A stretch of DNA of 64,000 nucleotides from Meles meles (taxonomy: Eukaryota > Chordata > Mammalia > Carnivora > Mustelidae), in the NCBI RefSeq assembly GCF_922984935.1, contig NC_060074.1:52791501-52855500 (forward strand). The letters run 5' to 3'. The notes beneath the pieces were generated by a model. The model saw only the letters and a list, made by a program, of their open reading frames with translations. It was not told the origin of the DNA and did not search any database. The translations under genes were made by a program, and so were the position numbers. Shown here in pieces: positions 1-11,256 of the stretch; the stretch's first letter is position 1; each line of letters opens with the position of its first letter.

Positions 1-306
1 ATCCAAAATAAAGGTGTCCGTGAGATAGGCTTTATGCTGAGGCCTCTTCTCTTGGCTTGTAGGTGGTCAGCATCTCACTGGGTGCTCCCAGGACCTCTTC
101 TTTGTGGGTGTGTGGAGATCTCTCTTTTTGCCTCTTCTTATATTGCCACTGATCCTATTGGATTAGGGACCCACACTTATGACCTTATTTAACCTTAATT
201 ATATCCTAAGGGCCCTAGCTTCAGATAGAGTCATATTGAGGCTTAGAGTTTCAACGTATAAATGTAGGGGAGAAGGATAAGGGGTACATATCAGTCCATA
301 GAAGCT
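1..306 (-). mobile_element. MaLR LTR (MLT1-type), cut by window edge
   Basis: In reverse it reads as the MLT1 LTR: GAGGCCTCTTCTCTTGGCTT, CCTATTGGATTAGGGACCCA, ACCTTATTTAACCTTAATTA, and the LTR start at CAGTCCATAGAAG. The other LTR end is outside the window. Confidence 0.8.
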
Positions 307-309
307 ACT

Positions 310-1180
310 AAGGCATAATTAGAGAGGGAGTGATTATTACGAGATATATAGAGGTGGTCAAGTAGAGAGGTGTGAAATCATGCAGGGCTCTAGACTATTC
401 TAAGGAGTTTGATTTTATTCTAGGTGCTAGCAACTCATTAGAGGGTTTATAAAGCGTGTTAAAATTTGACTTAGGTTTTCAAATAAATTACTATGGTGGC
501 TTTTTGGGGTGTTGAATATAAAGAGGAACATGTATAAGCAAGGAAACCAGTTTGAAGGCTACTTTTACAGTCAAAAGGGGAACTCAGGGTAGTTTTACTG
601 GGATAGTGGTAAGCAGGATGTCATAATGATCTAAACTTGTATGTATCATAGAGTCAACAGGCTTTGCTAATAGACTGGATAGAGGGGAGTGATAAGAGAA
701 ATAGAAGTAGCTATCTTAATTTTAGCTATGAGCTTGCTGAGTTGTTGGAGGTGCCATTTGCTAAGATGGAGAAAATTGGTTCGGGGGGGTTGCTGGGGTG
801 ACTCAATAACTGAGCATCCAACTGTTGGTTTTGGCTCAGGTCATGATCTCAGTGCCCTGGGATTGAGCCCTGAGTCAGGCTTCATGCTCAGTGTAGCGTC
901 TGCTTGTCCTTCTCCCTCTCCCTCTGCTCGTCCCCTCACTCATGTTCCTTCTCAAATAAAATCTTTAAAAAAAATAAAATAAAATGGAGAAATTTGGAAG
1001 AGAGCAGCTTCAGGTTGAGTAAAGTTGAATCCAGAGCTTTTTCTGTTTTGTTTTGTTTTTGTTTTTGTTTTTTTTTTGGACTTGGTGAGGTGCCCTCCTA
1101 GATACTCAAATATAGGTGTCAAATAGGCAGTTGAATTGGAGTTGTCTGGAGTTGTCTGGAGTTGTCAGGATTGGTGTTAA
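310..1180 (+). repeat. Ancient interspersed repeat (family not named), with SINE insertion
   Basis: Diverged copy of an old mammalian repeat with the block AAATCATGCAGGGCTCTAGA, TTTGATTTTATTCTAGGTGC and, after the SINE at 794-985, GTCAAATAGGCAGTTGAATT. A 10-bp unit, GTTGTCTGGA, is nearly triplicated at about 1140-1168. Confidence 0.5.
794..985 (+). mobile_element. Can-SINE, diverged
   Basis: tRNA-derived head with GGCTCAGGTCATGATCTCAG and GGGATTGAGCCCTGAGTCAG, a CT-rich block and an AAATAAAATC A-rich tail. Inserted in the ancient repeat at 310-1180. Confidence 0.88.
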
Positions 1181-1189
1181 CAGTTTGAG

Positions 1190-1630
1190 ACTCAGCTGTG
1201 TGTAGATAGTATTTAAACCCCTTAGACTAAATGAGATTCCCCAAAGGGAAATTTTAGATTAAAACAAAGCATCTCAGAATGGAATCTCGGGGTATAACAT
1301 TTCAACACCCTGCAAGACAGGAGGCACCACAGATACTCTAGAGTGGCTGTTGGGATAGAAAAACTCAGAAGACTGTGGTGTTGTGAAAGCTGAGAAAAAG
1401 TAATATGGCAGGAAAGGAATAGTCACTTGCACGAGATGCTGCTGAGAATGGAAGATGAGGACAAAATGTGACTGTTTTATCTGGTTGGGTGGAAGTGACT
1501 GGTGACCTCACTTAGCGGGGTTTCTACTGGTGTTGAACACCAGTGTCCCACCTAGAGTTGATGGGAGCCAACTAGAGTAGATGGAAAACAGAATGGGAGG
1601 TGTGGAATTGCAAACAGAAACCAGTGTCTT
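1190..1630. other. Unassigned intron sequence
   Basis: No gene or repeat recognised. The 1857-2261 stretch, with a TG/T run near 1960-1982, is likewise unassigned. Confidence 0.5.
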
Positions 1631-1856
1631 TCAACCCTGGATTCATCTTAGAATCTCTTACGGAATTTGGGAAATTCCCAGTGAAATTCCAAGTGTTTAA
1701 TTCTAAGCCAGTCTAATCTCAAATTAGTTAAACCAGAGCCTCTGAGAGGGAGGGGGCTGGGTGTAGAGGATAGAGCTTAGCAGTGTTATTAGAGCTTGGA
1801 GTATTTTAAGAGTTCCTCAAGTAATTCTAATATACTGCCAGCATTGAGAAACACTT
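1630..1856 (+). repeat. MER5A-like hAT-Charlie fragment
   Basis: TTTCAACCCTGGATTCATCT, CAGAGCCTCTGAGAGGGAGG and TTCTAATATACTGCCAGCAT follow the MER5A layout. Confidence 0.6.
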
Positions 1857-2261
1857 TTTTATAGTCTGATGTTTCCTTCCAGAAGTTGTATGTATATGAA
1901 AGAAGGTAACAGTGTGGCAACAAAAATGTCTGCTGTCCTTATTGTCATTGTAGTTTTAACTGTGTGTGTGTGGTTTTTTTTTAATCAAAAATACTAAAGG
2001 GTATTTATGCACTAATGAGAAGGATCTAGTAGAGAGGGAGAAGTTAATGATTCAGGCTAAGATAAACAATATAGCAAGAAGAAAGGAGGAGGAGGCCAGA
2101 GGGATGGAATACTGTGTAATTTCAGTTATCTTCTGTTAGCAGGACTAGACATTTTTATTTTCTACCACTGGAGGAATTCATTTTGTCTGACTTGCAGCTG
2201 TAGTCTGATCCTGAGTGGAGAAAAGATATGATGGTCCTTAAATTTAAAACACGAGTTAATG

Positions 2262-2664
2262 TTCTTTCTGTTTAGAGAGAGAGCATGTGTGTAGGGGGAG
2301 GCAAAGGGAGAGTGAGACTCTCAAGCAGGCTCCACTCTTAGCACGCCCCTCCCCGCCGCCTCCACAACACACATCTTGATCTCTCAACCCTGGGATCATG
2401 ACCTGAGCTGAAATTAAGAGTGGGATGCTCGGGGCCCCTGGGTGGCTCAGTGGTTTAAGCCTCTGCCTTCGGCTCAGGTCATGATCCCAGGGTCTGGACC
2501 AAGCCCCGCATCGGGCTCTCCACTCAGTGGGGAGCCTGCTTCTTCCTCTCTCTCTGCCTGCCTCTCTGCCTACTTGTGATCTCTCTCTGTCAAATAAATA
2601 AATAAAATCTTTAAAAAAATAAAAAGAGTGGGATGCTCAACTGACTGAGCTACCCAGGTGCCCC
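2262..2664 (-). mobile_element. Older Can-SINE, split by a younger SINE
   Basis: Antisense SINE text at 2262-2430 (GGGATCATGACCTGAGCTGA) resumes at 2639-2664 with AACTGACTGAGCTACCCAGG. The interruption is the SINE at 2431-2623. Confidence 0.9.
2431..2623 (+). mobile_element. Young Can-SINE nested in an antisense SINE
   Basis: Full-length young copy with the CTACTTGTGATCTCTCTCTG block. A perfect 15-bp TSD, AAGAGTGGGATGCTC, is at 2416-2430 and 2624-2638. Confidence 0.95.
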
Positions 2665-2694
2665 AAAGGAAACTTGTTTTCAAAAGCAATTTTA

Positions 2695-2892
2695 GGGGCA
2701 CCTGGGTGGCTCAGCAATTAAGCATCTGCCTTTGGCTCAGGTCATGAGCCCAGGGTCCTAGGATGGAGCCCCGAATGGTGCTCCCTGCTCAGCGGGAAGC
2801 CTGCTTCTCCCTCACTTCCCCTAATTGTGTTCCCTCACTGTGTTTCTCTCTGTCAAATAAATAAATAAGAATCTTTTAAAAAATCTTTAAAA
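2695..2892 (+). mobile_element. Can-SINE
   Basis: GGGGCACCTGGGTGGCTCAG to CAAATAAATAAATAAGAATC, only 30 bp after the preceding SINE pair. Confidence 0.9.
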
Positions 2893-3689
2893 ACTGCCCC
2901 AATTTTTTATCTTTTATTTTCTTAATTATATTAATTAATTAGAAAAGACAGTCCTCATAACGTGTTAGTGCTTTAGTTAAAATTTTATTTCCCACAGAAA
3001 CAATCTTTTGGGGTCCTGACAAGACATGTCTAGAAATACTTACATATATATATATATATACACCCATATTTACTTAGAGTGAACAATTTATTTAATACGG
3101 AGATTTTCTGAGTTTAAGGGAGCAGGTTTGTAAGTGCCTACACCTGGCATAGACAAATACAGTAGGAAATGGAACTCTTGCTTAAAATCATATTCAACAC
3201 ATTATTATAACAGAAAGGAAGAGATGTTTTCATCAAGATTAGAGTGTATAGAAGGCTACTTTTTGGTGAATAGTTCAAATGTCTTTGAAAAGATTCTAAA
3301 GTTTAATGGCTTTATAAAAAGCAAATAAGCCTTTTTTTAGATTGCAAGAAAGTTACTTGGATTTACACAAAATGAATGTGTAAATTTACACATCCATTCA
3401 AAATTCAGAACTTAAAAAAATCATCAAATTGAGTAAGATTTTACTTCACACTAACTTTATCTAGAGAGAAGACTAGAACTTGCTCAAACTAATAGTCCAG
3501 TGGTCCTCAAGATCTTAGGATGTGGAAAAATTCACTATTTCCTCTGCTTTGCTGATTTATTTGTGTGGTTGTAAATTTTCCCTAGCAACTAGAGGCAATA
3601 GAAAACAGATTTTTGGTCCCTGGAGTCCTATTAAGAGAAAGGTTTACAGGTTATTACAAAATTCGTGCAGATATTTATGCACAAGTGTG
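2893..3689. other. AT-rich intron sequence
   Basis: A (TA)n of about 18 bp at 3043-3060. Nothing else recognised; 4051-4608 is similar. Confidence 0.5.
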
Positions 3690-4050
3690 TTTATCACACT
3701 GTTACTTGTAATACTTTACAGGGATAAGATCTATCAACAGTAGGGACTGAGGAAATGATGGTATATCAAACAGATTATCATGTACCCATTAAAATATTTA
3801 TAAAGTGTTTTTCATCAGGAAATTGCTTAGGAAGTACAATAAAATATTAAAAAAAAACCCCAAATGTAAAATGCAGTATATTATCAGTTAGATGAAAAAT
3901 ACATAGAATATAAATATTGAAAAGAAATGTGGTAAAATTAACTTTTGCTTATTTCTGGATAGTGGGGGTTGTATGTGACTTTTACATTTTTCTTCCTTTT
4001 CTGTATATTTGAAACTTTTCATAGTAAGCATTTAATTTGTCTATATTTTT
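3690..4050 (+). repeat. Ancient L1 (L1M-type) 3' end
   Basis: Same order of elements as at 19060: ATGTACCCATTAAAATATTT, TTTCTGGATAGTGGGGGTTG, then TTTCTTCC...GAAACTTTTCATAGTAAGCA. Confidence 0.5.
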
Positions 4051-4608
4051 AAAAAATGCCTTTTATAGGTGAACTCAAATAATCAGAATGTTATAAAACT
4101 CCATTTACTTATTTTTTATTTTTCAATACATTAAAATAAGTTAAAAAATGGACTTGGTCTTACATTTAATCAAATAAATCTATCTATTAGATATCTGTAG
4201 ATAGATATATATATATAAATGTTTTTTTAAAGAACATTTTTAAAGGATACTATTTCTAGGAATTAAGATAGGCTAAATTAAATAACGGCTTTAAAATTAA
4301 AAATATTTCATAAGTATTTTATGCCAAAGTCAATTAGAGTCATAAAAACATTTTGAAAAATGAATAATGTGCAAAAAGAATTTCTCATTTTGTAATAAAG
4401 CTTCAGCACTTGTAATTTATTACCAGATGCTGATGCTGAGACTGAGACATCTGGCATAATATATGAGGAAACACACTAATTAAAAAGAAAAAAAGGAAAA
4501 GAAGCATTGAACTTAGATGTTTCAGTCATCCCAGTAAATACAGGAATGACATGAGAAAATTGAAGCCATACTACATGTATGTCCTCAAAATTCAAGTTGA
4601 GAGTTGAA

Positions 4609-4858
4609 GGGCACCTGGGTGGCTCAGTGGGTTAAGCAACTGACTCTTGATTTTGGCTCAGGTCATGATCTAAGGGTATAAGATCGAGCCCCCCAGTATC
4701 AGGCTCTGCACTCAGTGTACAGTCTGCTTGAGGTTCTCTCTCTCCCTCTCTCTCTGCCCCTCCCACCAGCTCACACACTCTCTAAATACATACATACATA
4801 CATATATACATGCATACATTAAATAAATAAATAAAATCTTTAAAAACATTTAAAAAAA
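4609..4858 (+). mobile_element. Can-SINE with expanded TACA tail
   Basis: GGGCACCTGGGTGGCTCAGT to AAATAAATAAATAAAATC. A CATACATACATA-type microsatellite (4784-4818) sits before the A-rich end. Confidence 0.9.
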
Positions 4859-5065
4859 TTTTTTAAAGATTTTATTTATTTATTTGACAGATCACAAGTA
4901 GGCAGAGAGGCAGGTGGTGGGGGCGGGGGTGGTGGAAGGTTGGGGGGGGGTGGAAAGCAGGCTCCCTGCTGAGCAGAGAGCCCGATGCGGGGCTCCATCC
5001 CAGGACCCTGAGATCATGACCTGAGCCAAAGGCAGAGGCTTAACCCACTGAGCCCCAGGCTCCCC
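4859..5065 (-). mobile_element. Can-SINE, tail to tail with the previous one
   Basis: TTTATTTATTTGACAGATCA to GAGCCCCAGGCTCCCC. The internal purine block has become a long G-rich run at 4913-4953. Confidence 0.9.
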
Positions 5066-6498
5066 TAAAACATTTTTTTAAATAAAAATAAAGACTTGAA
5101 TCTGAATGATACCAGGATTTTTCTATCCCTTTCTTCTTTGATTTTTGTCTGTCCATATCTCTAATAATTCCAAACCTTAAATATAATTTTCAGATCATCT
5201 AGTCCAACCACCTAAGAAGAAAAGCAATGTGCAAAAAATATATATTCTCTGTTGAAGATCACAAAGACAATATGGATAGACCAAAGAACCTCATCACTGG
5301 ATGAGGATAAAAACCATACCTGCTCTTAAAATAAATGAACATCTCGTGTACATTTTAAAAATTCAATTAACAAAAAATTACTTTATCTTACAAACTAGCT
5401 AGGTCAAAAACACAAAATCTGTTTTGATCGCAGAATGATTACAACAAGTGCTTTTCCATCACGGGCACAAATGTTACCTTGACCTTGTGATCACAGTTTA
5501 CATGTGTAACAGGAATACTGCATTCAGGACTTTCAAAGATTTTTCAGTGGAGTGTGGGTAATAACACAGATACTCATAGCTCTGTAGGTTTTATGTGTAT
5601 CGCATCTTGTTTTGTTTGTTTAGGTGGAGTTCATACATCCGGGTGCTATTTTTGGTCTTGTGAGTTGTAAGGCTAGTGTGTTCAAATATGTGATAACCCC
5701 TCAAAGCCTTTTGTGAGTTTCTCCTTGACACTTGTCAGCTGAAGCAATTCACCGGTTATAACAGGGTTATTTCCTTTACTTCTGGCCTTCTGTGGTTTCC
5801 TGTTTCTTTCTCTCTTGGTTCGTGTGCAGTACGGAAATAGAGGCTTGACTGAGATACAAAACCCTCCATTTTGCAAATTGGAAAATTATTTAATTGCATC
5901 GCTGTAAACCATTGAGAGACATGATGAATTTCCAGTATTCAGGAAACATAATTCAGATATTTTATCCAGATCGCTGCCTGTTGAAGAAAGAGTGCTTACA
6001 TACTACTAACCTAGAGAAGTCGTTGTAGCTGTTGTTTTTCAAATCTTAATTAAGTATATTGCTTTTTTGTCCTTAAAAGCATATGGGAGATGGTTAAATG
6101 AGTTTTCAATGAAATGGGAGCTGATGACTCTTGCTTAGTACAAGGAAAACTGATGAGCAGTTAGAGCAGTTAGGAGCCATTACCACAGATAAAGCTCTAA
6201 ATTAAGGCTTAACTATAAACTTCAAAATTGAGTAACAAAAGGAGCAGGAACCATTAACTAATTGTGATGCAATTCAGTGGAAAGTAGGTAGTGTTGATTT
6301 CAAGCACCCTGGCTGTAGGAGCAGAGGTTGCCATTTTACATAATGGTTTCATTAGTTTGACTTGTAAACACATGGAATAACATTTAAGAGCCCCATTTGG
6401 AATTAAAGAAAAGTGTAGGTTTCCTGCCAAAGTGTTAATTCCATATTGCAATTTGAGCTGACAAAAATACCCAGCTTACCCTGTACAGTGAAATGCTC
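5066..6498. other. Repeat-poor intron sequence
   Basis: About 1.4 kb without recognised repeats. Short open frames here lack splice context or protein-like composition. Confidence 0.5.
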
Positions 6499-6514
6499 TG
6501 AACCCAGACATTTT

Positions 6515-6680
6515 TATTTATTTATTTTTTCAGCGTAACAGTATTCATTGTTTTTGCACAACACCCAGTGCTCTGTGCAATACGCGCCCTCCCTATTACC
6601 CACCACCTGGTTCCCCCAACCTCCCACCCCCGCCCCTTCAAAACCCTCAGGTTGTTTTTCAGAGTCCATAGTCTCTTATG
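6515..6680 (-). mobile_element. Very short LINE-1 3'-end insertion
   Basis: About 165 bp of an L1 3' UTR subfamily (TTTTTGCACAACACCCAGTG, CACCACCTGGTTCCCCCAAC). A perfect 16-bp TSD, TGAACCCAGACATTTT, is at 6499-6514 and 6681-6696. Confidence 0.85.
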
Positions 6681-6684
6681 TGAA

Positions 6685-6720
6685 CCCAGACATTTTAACT
6701 ATCCCAGACATTTTAACTAT
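6685..6720 (+). repeat. 18-bp tandem duplication
   Basis: CCCAGACATTTTAACTAT occurs at 6685-6702 and 6703-6720, overlapping the downstream target-site duplication of the L1 at 6515. Confidence 0.9.
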
Positions 6721-6737
6721 TAGTTTTGAATACCTTT

Positions 6738-6919
6738 TTTTTAAAAAATCTTTTTTAATTTATTCATCTGACAGACAGAGATCAGAAGCAGGCAGAGAGA
6801 GAAGGAAGCAGGCTTCCCACCGAGCAGAGAGCCTGATGCGGGGCTCAATCCCAGGACCCTGGGATCATGACCTGAGCCGAAGGCAGAGGCTTTAACCCAC
6901 TGAGCCACCCAGGCGCCCC
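6738..6919 (-). mobile_element. Can-SINE
   Basis: Antisense copy, 12-bp TSD TTGAATACCTTT at 6726-6737 and 6920-6931. Confidence 0.93.
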
Positions 6920-6931
6920 TTGAATACCTTT

Positions 6932-7761
6932 CTAAAGACAAAGAGCTAAACAACCAATCTAATAGACTAATAGTGATTTAATTCAGCTTAATAATTAAAT
7001 CTGATCAATTATTTAGAATGCAATCATTTATTCCTTGGACAGTCAAGTGTAAGAACAATCTATAGATGTCCCCGAGATAATAGGACTCTGGTAAGAAGAC
7101 AGAGGTCATCAGCCTGAGAGAGGAAGATGGAGACCATTCTCAAGGACTGAGAGATAGCCAAGCCATGCATTTGAGCATCATCCATCAGGAGAAACCCTGA
7201 GCCATTTTCTCCTTTGCTCACCCCAGTAGAGCCCAATTCAGAAGATCCTTTGTTCATCAGCGTCAAGAGCCATAATGTAAGGAAACAGGTGTAATCAGTA
7301 GCCTAAGGAATTTATCACTGAGGGAGGGCAATAAGAGCTTGGACACTAATGCAGGAAGACAAACCAGACTACAGCCACCAAGAGCTGGTGAATCAGTCTT
7401 TTGGAATTAGTCGATATGCTTATTCTTCCCTTTCTCCTTCACCTCATGGGGGTCAAAACAACTTGACTTTGATAATGCGATTTCAAACCACTTACAAAGC
7501 AGGTAAATTGTGGTTTCTGATATGCTCTTAGGAGAGCAAGTGTTTCCCCCCACCCCCAAGCCCCCACTCCACCCCTCCCCCAGCTATTTCCAGCTCCTCT
7601 TTCATCCGAAATAGCAAATAACAACCACAAGCTTTCTAAGCAGTTTGAATTTTGAAAGGGAAAGGCTTCCATCTACTGGATCCTTTGAGTAATAGACTCT
7701 GAGTCCACATTAGATTTTCTTTTGCTGTTGGCAGTGCAGAACCCACCATGTCCACTTAGAG
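6932..7761. other. Repeat-poor intron sequence
   Basis: Nothing recognised apart from a C-rich run at 7547-7582. 7994-8531 is also unassigned. Confidence 0.5.
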
Positions 7762-7777
7762 GTTTCATAATTCATTT

Positions 7778-7977
7778 TTTTAAAAGATTTTATTTATTTA
7801 TTTGACAAGAGATCACAAGTGGGCAGAGAGGCAGGCAGAGAGAGAGGAGGAAGCAGGTTCCCCGCTGAGCAGAGAGCCAGATGCTATGTGGTGCTCCATC
7901 CCAAGACTCTGGGATCATGACCTGAGCCTGAGCCGAAGGCAGAGGCTGTAACCCACTGAGCCACCCAGGCACCCCAA
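7778..7977 (-). mobile_element. Can-SINE
   Basis: Antisense copy, perfect 16-bp TSD GTTTCATAATTCATTT at 7762-7777 and 7978-7993. GAGCCT is duplicated inside the conserved box (7924-7935). Confidence 0.95.
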
Positions 7978-8549
7978 GTTTCATAATTCATTTAATCTGC
8001 ATTTCATTTTAAGACTCGAGTGGTTAATGAGTACATTCAGATATTACAAAACATAACACCCCTCTTTATGTTACACAAGGGAGTCAAAAGTAATACATGA
8101 CTTGCCTTTTCTTTAAAAAAAAAAATGATACGAAACAGTAATATACCCAGCAAAAAAGTTCTAGTAATAAAATCCATAATGACAGTAACTTTAACTTGGA
8201 ATATCAAGCTGATTAAAAGTAATGGAATGTTTTGTTTTATTTATACTAATAGAGACCTTACTTTTTTTCTTTTCTAAAAATTGTCTTTTCACCACCAAAT
8301 CCCATCTCAAGTTAGAACGCCCCTATTTTGAGTTCAGCTTATGTTATTTAATGACATATCTTGTTGCTTATTTGTTGCATTACACAGAAGATAGCAGGGG
8401 TCCTTTTGGGGGGCATACTTTGAACTACACTAGAGGCTATATATGCAATTTGAGAAAAGTCATATAGTACTCCTTTTCTATCATCTTTCACCGCTGAGTC
8501 AATACAAAGAGGTAAAGATCTATCCCCCATCAGCAGGTTGGATTTTTTT

Positions 8550-8745
8550 TTTTAAGATTTTTTTTTTTAATTTATTTGACAGACAGAGATCACAAGTAGG
8601 CAGAGAGGCAGGCAGAGAGAGAGAGAGGAGGAAACAGGCTCCCTGCAGAGCAGAGAGCCCCATGTGGGGCTCCATCCCAGGACCCTGGGATCATGACCTG
8701 AGCCGAAGGCAGAAGTTTTAACCCACTGAGCCACCCAGGCGCCCC
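8550..8745 (-). mobile_element. Can-SINE
   Basis: Antisense copy, 18-bp TSD with one mismatch (AGCAGGTTGGATTTTTTT) at 8532-8549 and 8746-8763. Confidence 0.95.
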
Positions 8746-8763
8746 AGCAAGTTGGATTTTTTT

Positions 8764-9904
8764 AAAAGAACATTAGAAATTAAGGCTTTTATTTAAAACA
8801 AATTCAGTCAATAGAATGCAGATGGACATGCAGCATTTTTAGGTGTCTATCTCATACTGAACTCTCTTGAATTTGTAATCCCAATTCATGTCAAAATCAT
8901 AGTGACTATATTTTACACCAAATGAAAATGAATTAGAAGTTATGGGTTAATGTCTGTGTATAACTATGGTAGATATCTGGCAAATAAGATAAAATTTAAA
9001 AATCATGACAAAAATTCTTTTCACTGAGAACTCATAGATATTTAGGACACTATTATCTCTACATTTTCCAGTCCCATAAGACTTGAAGAAATAAAACAGA
9101 AAAATGTTGATTTGTCTCCTAAACTACAACAAACACCTAAAGGTTCGCAGGTGCATTCCCCATGACTTCAGATTCCTTCCTTTACAAATTAGTGAATATA
9201 TAATTCCACATCTATAAAAGAATTTGTCGTGCTAAAACACAATTCATTATTGAATTATGTTGAATGAAACAGTGTTGCCATAGACCTCATTTTGAATACT
9301 GTTAGCATCAGAACCCAGAATACACTAGAATGTTAGAATCTACCCAGTTGAGATATGACCTTATGATTGTATCTAAAGAGCTTCCTAAAATGGGATTTTT
9401 GAACATTGTGAAATGATTTGCTGAGAATAGTAGATACTCTAGTTTAGATTTAAAAATATATAATAGCTTGCTAAGTATATTCAACAAATACCAAGTTACA
9501 AGCAATGATGTGATAGTAATTCTCTTTAGTAAGGACCTATTTTAGTCCTGTGGTTTCCTCTTTTTGAATTGTCTAGGTTCTGTTTGTTATCTTTTTTATG
9601 ACTAACCTTTATCACATATCTATAACCCATGCTAATTGACATGGAGAACTTTTTAGTTTTGCATCAGAAATCTCCTGCCATTTGAGAGACAGTCAAGCAG
9701 AAATTAGCTTTTCCTTTGCACTTTATTCCCTAACAAACTCAAGCCCAGACATTCTAAATTTAGCAAGAAATAAAGAATCATTCTGCGGCTTTAGCCTATG
9801 CATTAACCTTTAGTTATTTAAGAAAGACTTTACAAGGGAAACAAAAATGAAAAGTTACATAGAATTAGTTGATCTGACCAAAAAGGAATAATTTTGTTTA
9901 CTTG
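8764..9904. other. Unassigned intron sequence
   Basis: AT-rich, no recognised element. 10171-10417 and 10529-11025 are also unassigned. Confidence 0.5.
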
Positions 9905-10170
9905 ATGAACATTTATTATTTCATACGTGCCATCATTCTTCTAGGTCCTGGGGGTCTAGAAGTATATAAAATAGGCAAAAATCTTCCTTATCTTCCTGGA
10001 GCTTACCTAATAGTAGGAAGATAGTAAATATGATAAATAATTAAATAGTATGTTTGATTATGATAGCAGCTTAAAAGATTAGTAGGTCATGAAAGAGGAC
10101 TGGGCCAGAGTCGCTGTGCCATTTTAGATAGGGTAGTTAGGAAAGGCCTCCTGGACAAAGTTTAGTGATT
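9905..10170 (+). repeat. Ancient interspersed repeat (related type)
   Basis: TGAACATTTATTATTTCATA, GGTCCTGGGGGTCTAGAAGT, TCTTCCTGGAGCTTACCTAA and GGAAAGGCCTCCTGGACAAA follow the order of an old mammalian repeat. Confidence 0.5.
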
Positions 10171-10430
10171 TAAGCATTCCTGGCACTGTGGCTTATTGGT
10201 GAAAAAGCTTGGGGGTCTTTGAGGACATGGATTTTATCTAGGTTATCCTGACCTACCACCTTGTGACCCCATGATCTGGGAGTACCCTTAAGCCTAAGTA
10301 CACTCCTCAAATTTCAGACCCACTGACAGTCCAGAGAACTGTCCCAGGGAAACCGAGTTCTCTATAAAGGAATCCCATCCCAATACACCGCATTTAAAAA
10401 TAAAAACCCCATTTAAGAAGTTCCCAGGGA

Positions 10431-10515
10431 GCTTCCCTCTCTCTCTCTCTCTCTCTGCCTCTCTGCCTACTTGTGATCTCTCCCTGTCAAATAAATAAAT
10501 AAAATTAAAAAAAAA
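10431..10515 (+). mobile_element. 5'-truncated Can-SINE (tail half only)
   Basis: Only the CT block, CTACTTGTGATCTCTCCCTG and the A-rich end are present. A 13-bp TSD with one mismatch (AAGTTCCCAGGGA) is at 10418-10430 and 10516-10528, so the copy was inserted truncated. Confidence 0.88.
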
Positions 10516-11025
10516 AAGTTCACAGGGATCATAGCAGAAGGTTGCTCTGCTATACTTACTCCATATTCACATTAAGAATTGTTCATTTGTCACAAATGTA
10601 CTAAAACCTCCTGGTTGACCACCTTGTGAATGATCTGAGATGCACTTTTATGCTTCTTCTCTTGATATAATGAAGCAGTGTATAATGACTATCTTATGTT
10701 AGGGAGAATGACTTCTGCCCAAACCACCTTCTCATAGGAAAAGCCTGAACTCTAAGAAACTTCTGTCAAAACCATGATTCCACTTCTGTTGTAGATGCCT
10801 TATCTAAAATAGTTTACACTTGCATAAAAATTGAATTTTATTTTGTCTGAGTGAAGCAATGCAGAGGTCAGGTTGGCTGCAACAATTTCTTGTATTATAA
10901 AAGTATGCATTAGAAATTCTATCTTATAAAGTAAGGAAAACATTTCCCTTGGATTATCCATTGATCTGCATCATTTTGTCATGATGTTTCTGCTTTGGCA
11001 TGCATAATTAAGAACCTACCGTCTG

Positions 11026-11256
11026 GGGGCACCTGGGTGGCTCAGTTGGTTAAGCGTCTGCTGCCTTCAGCTCAGGTCATGATCCTGGGGTCTTGGAATC
11101 AGGCCTCACATCCGGCTCCCTGCTCATTGGAAAGCCTGCTTCTCCCTCTCGTTCTGGCCCATCTCCCCACCCACCCCTGCTTATGCACTCTCTCTCTCTC
11201 TCAAATAAATAAATAAAATCTTTTTTTTTGAAATAAATAAAATCTTAAAAAAAAGA
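11026..11256 (+). mobile_element. Can-SINE with duplicated tail
   Basis: The AAATAAATAAAATC end occurs twice, separated by a T-run (11220-11250). A possible diverged TSD, AGAACCTACCGTCT, flanks it. Confidence 0.88.
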
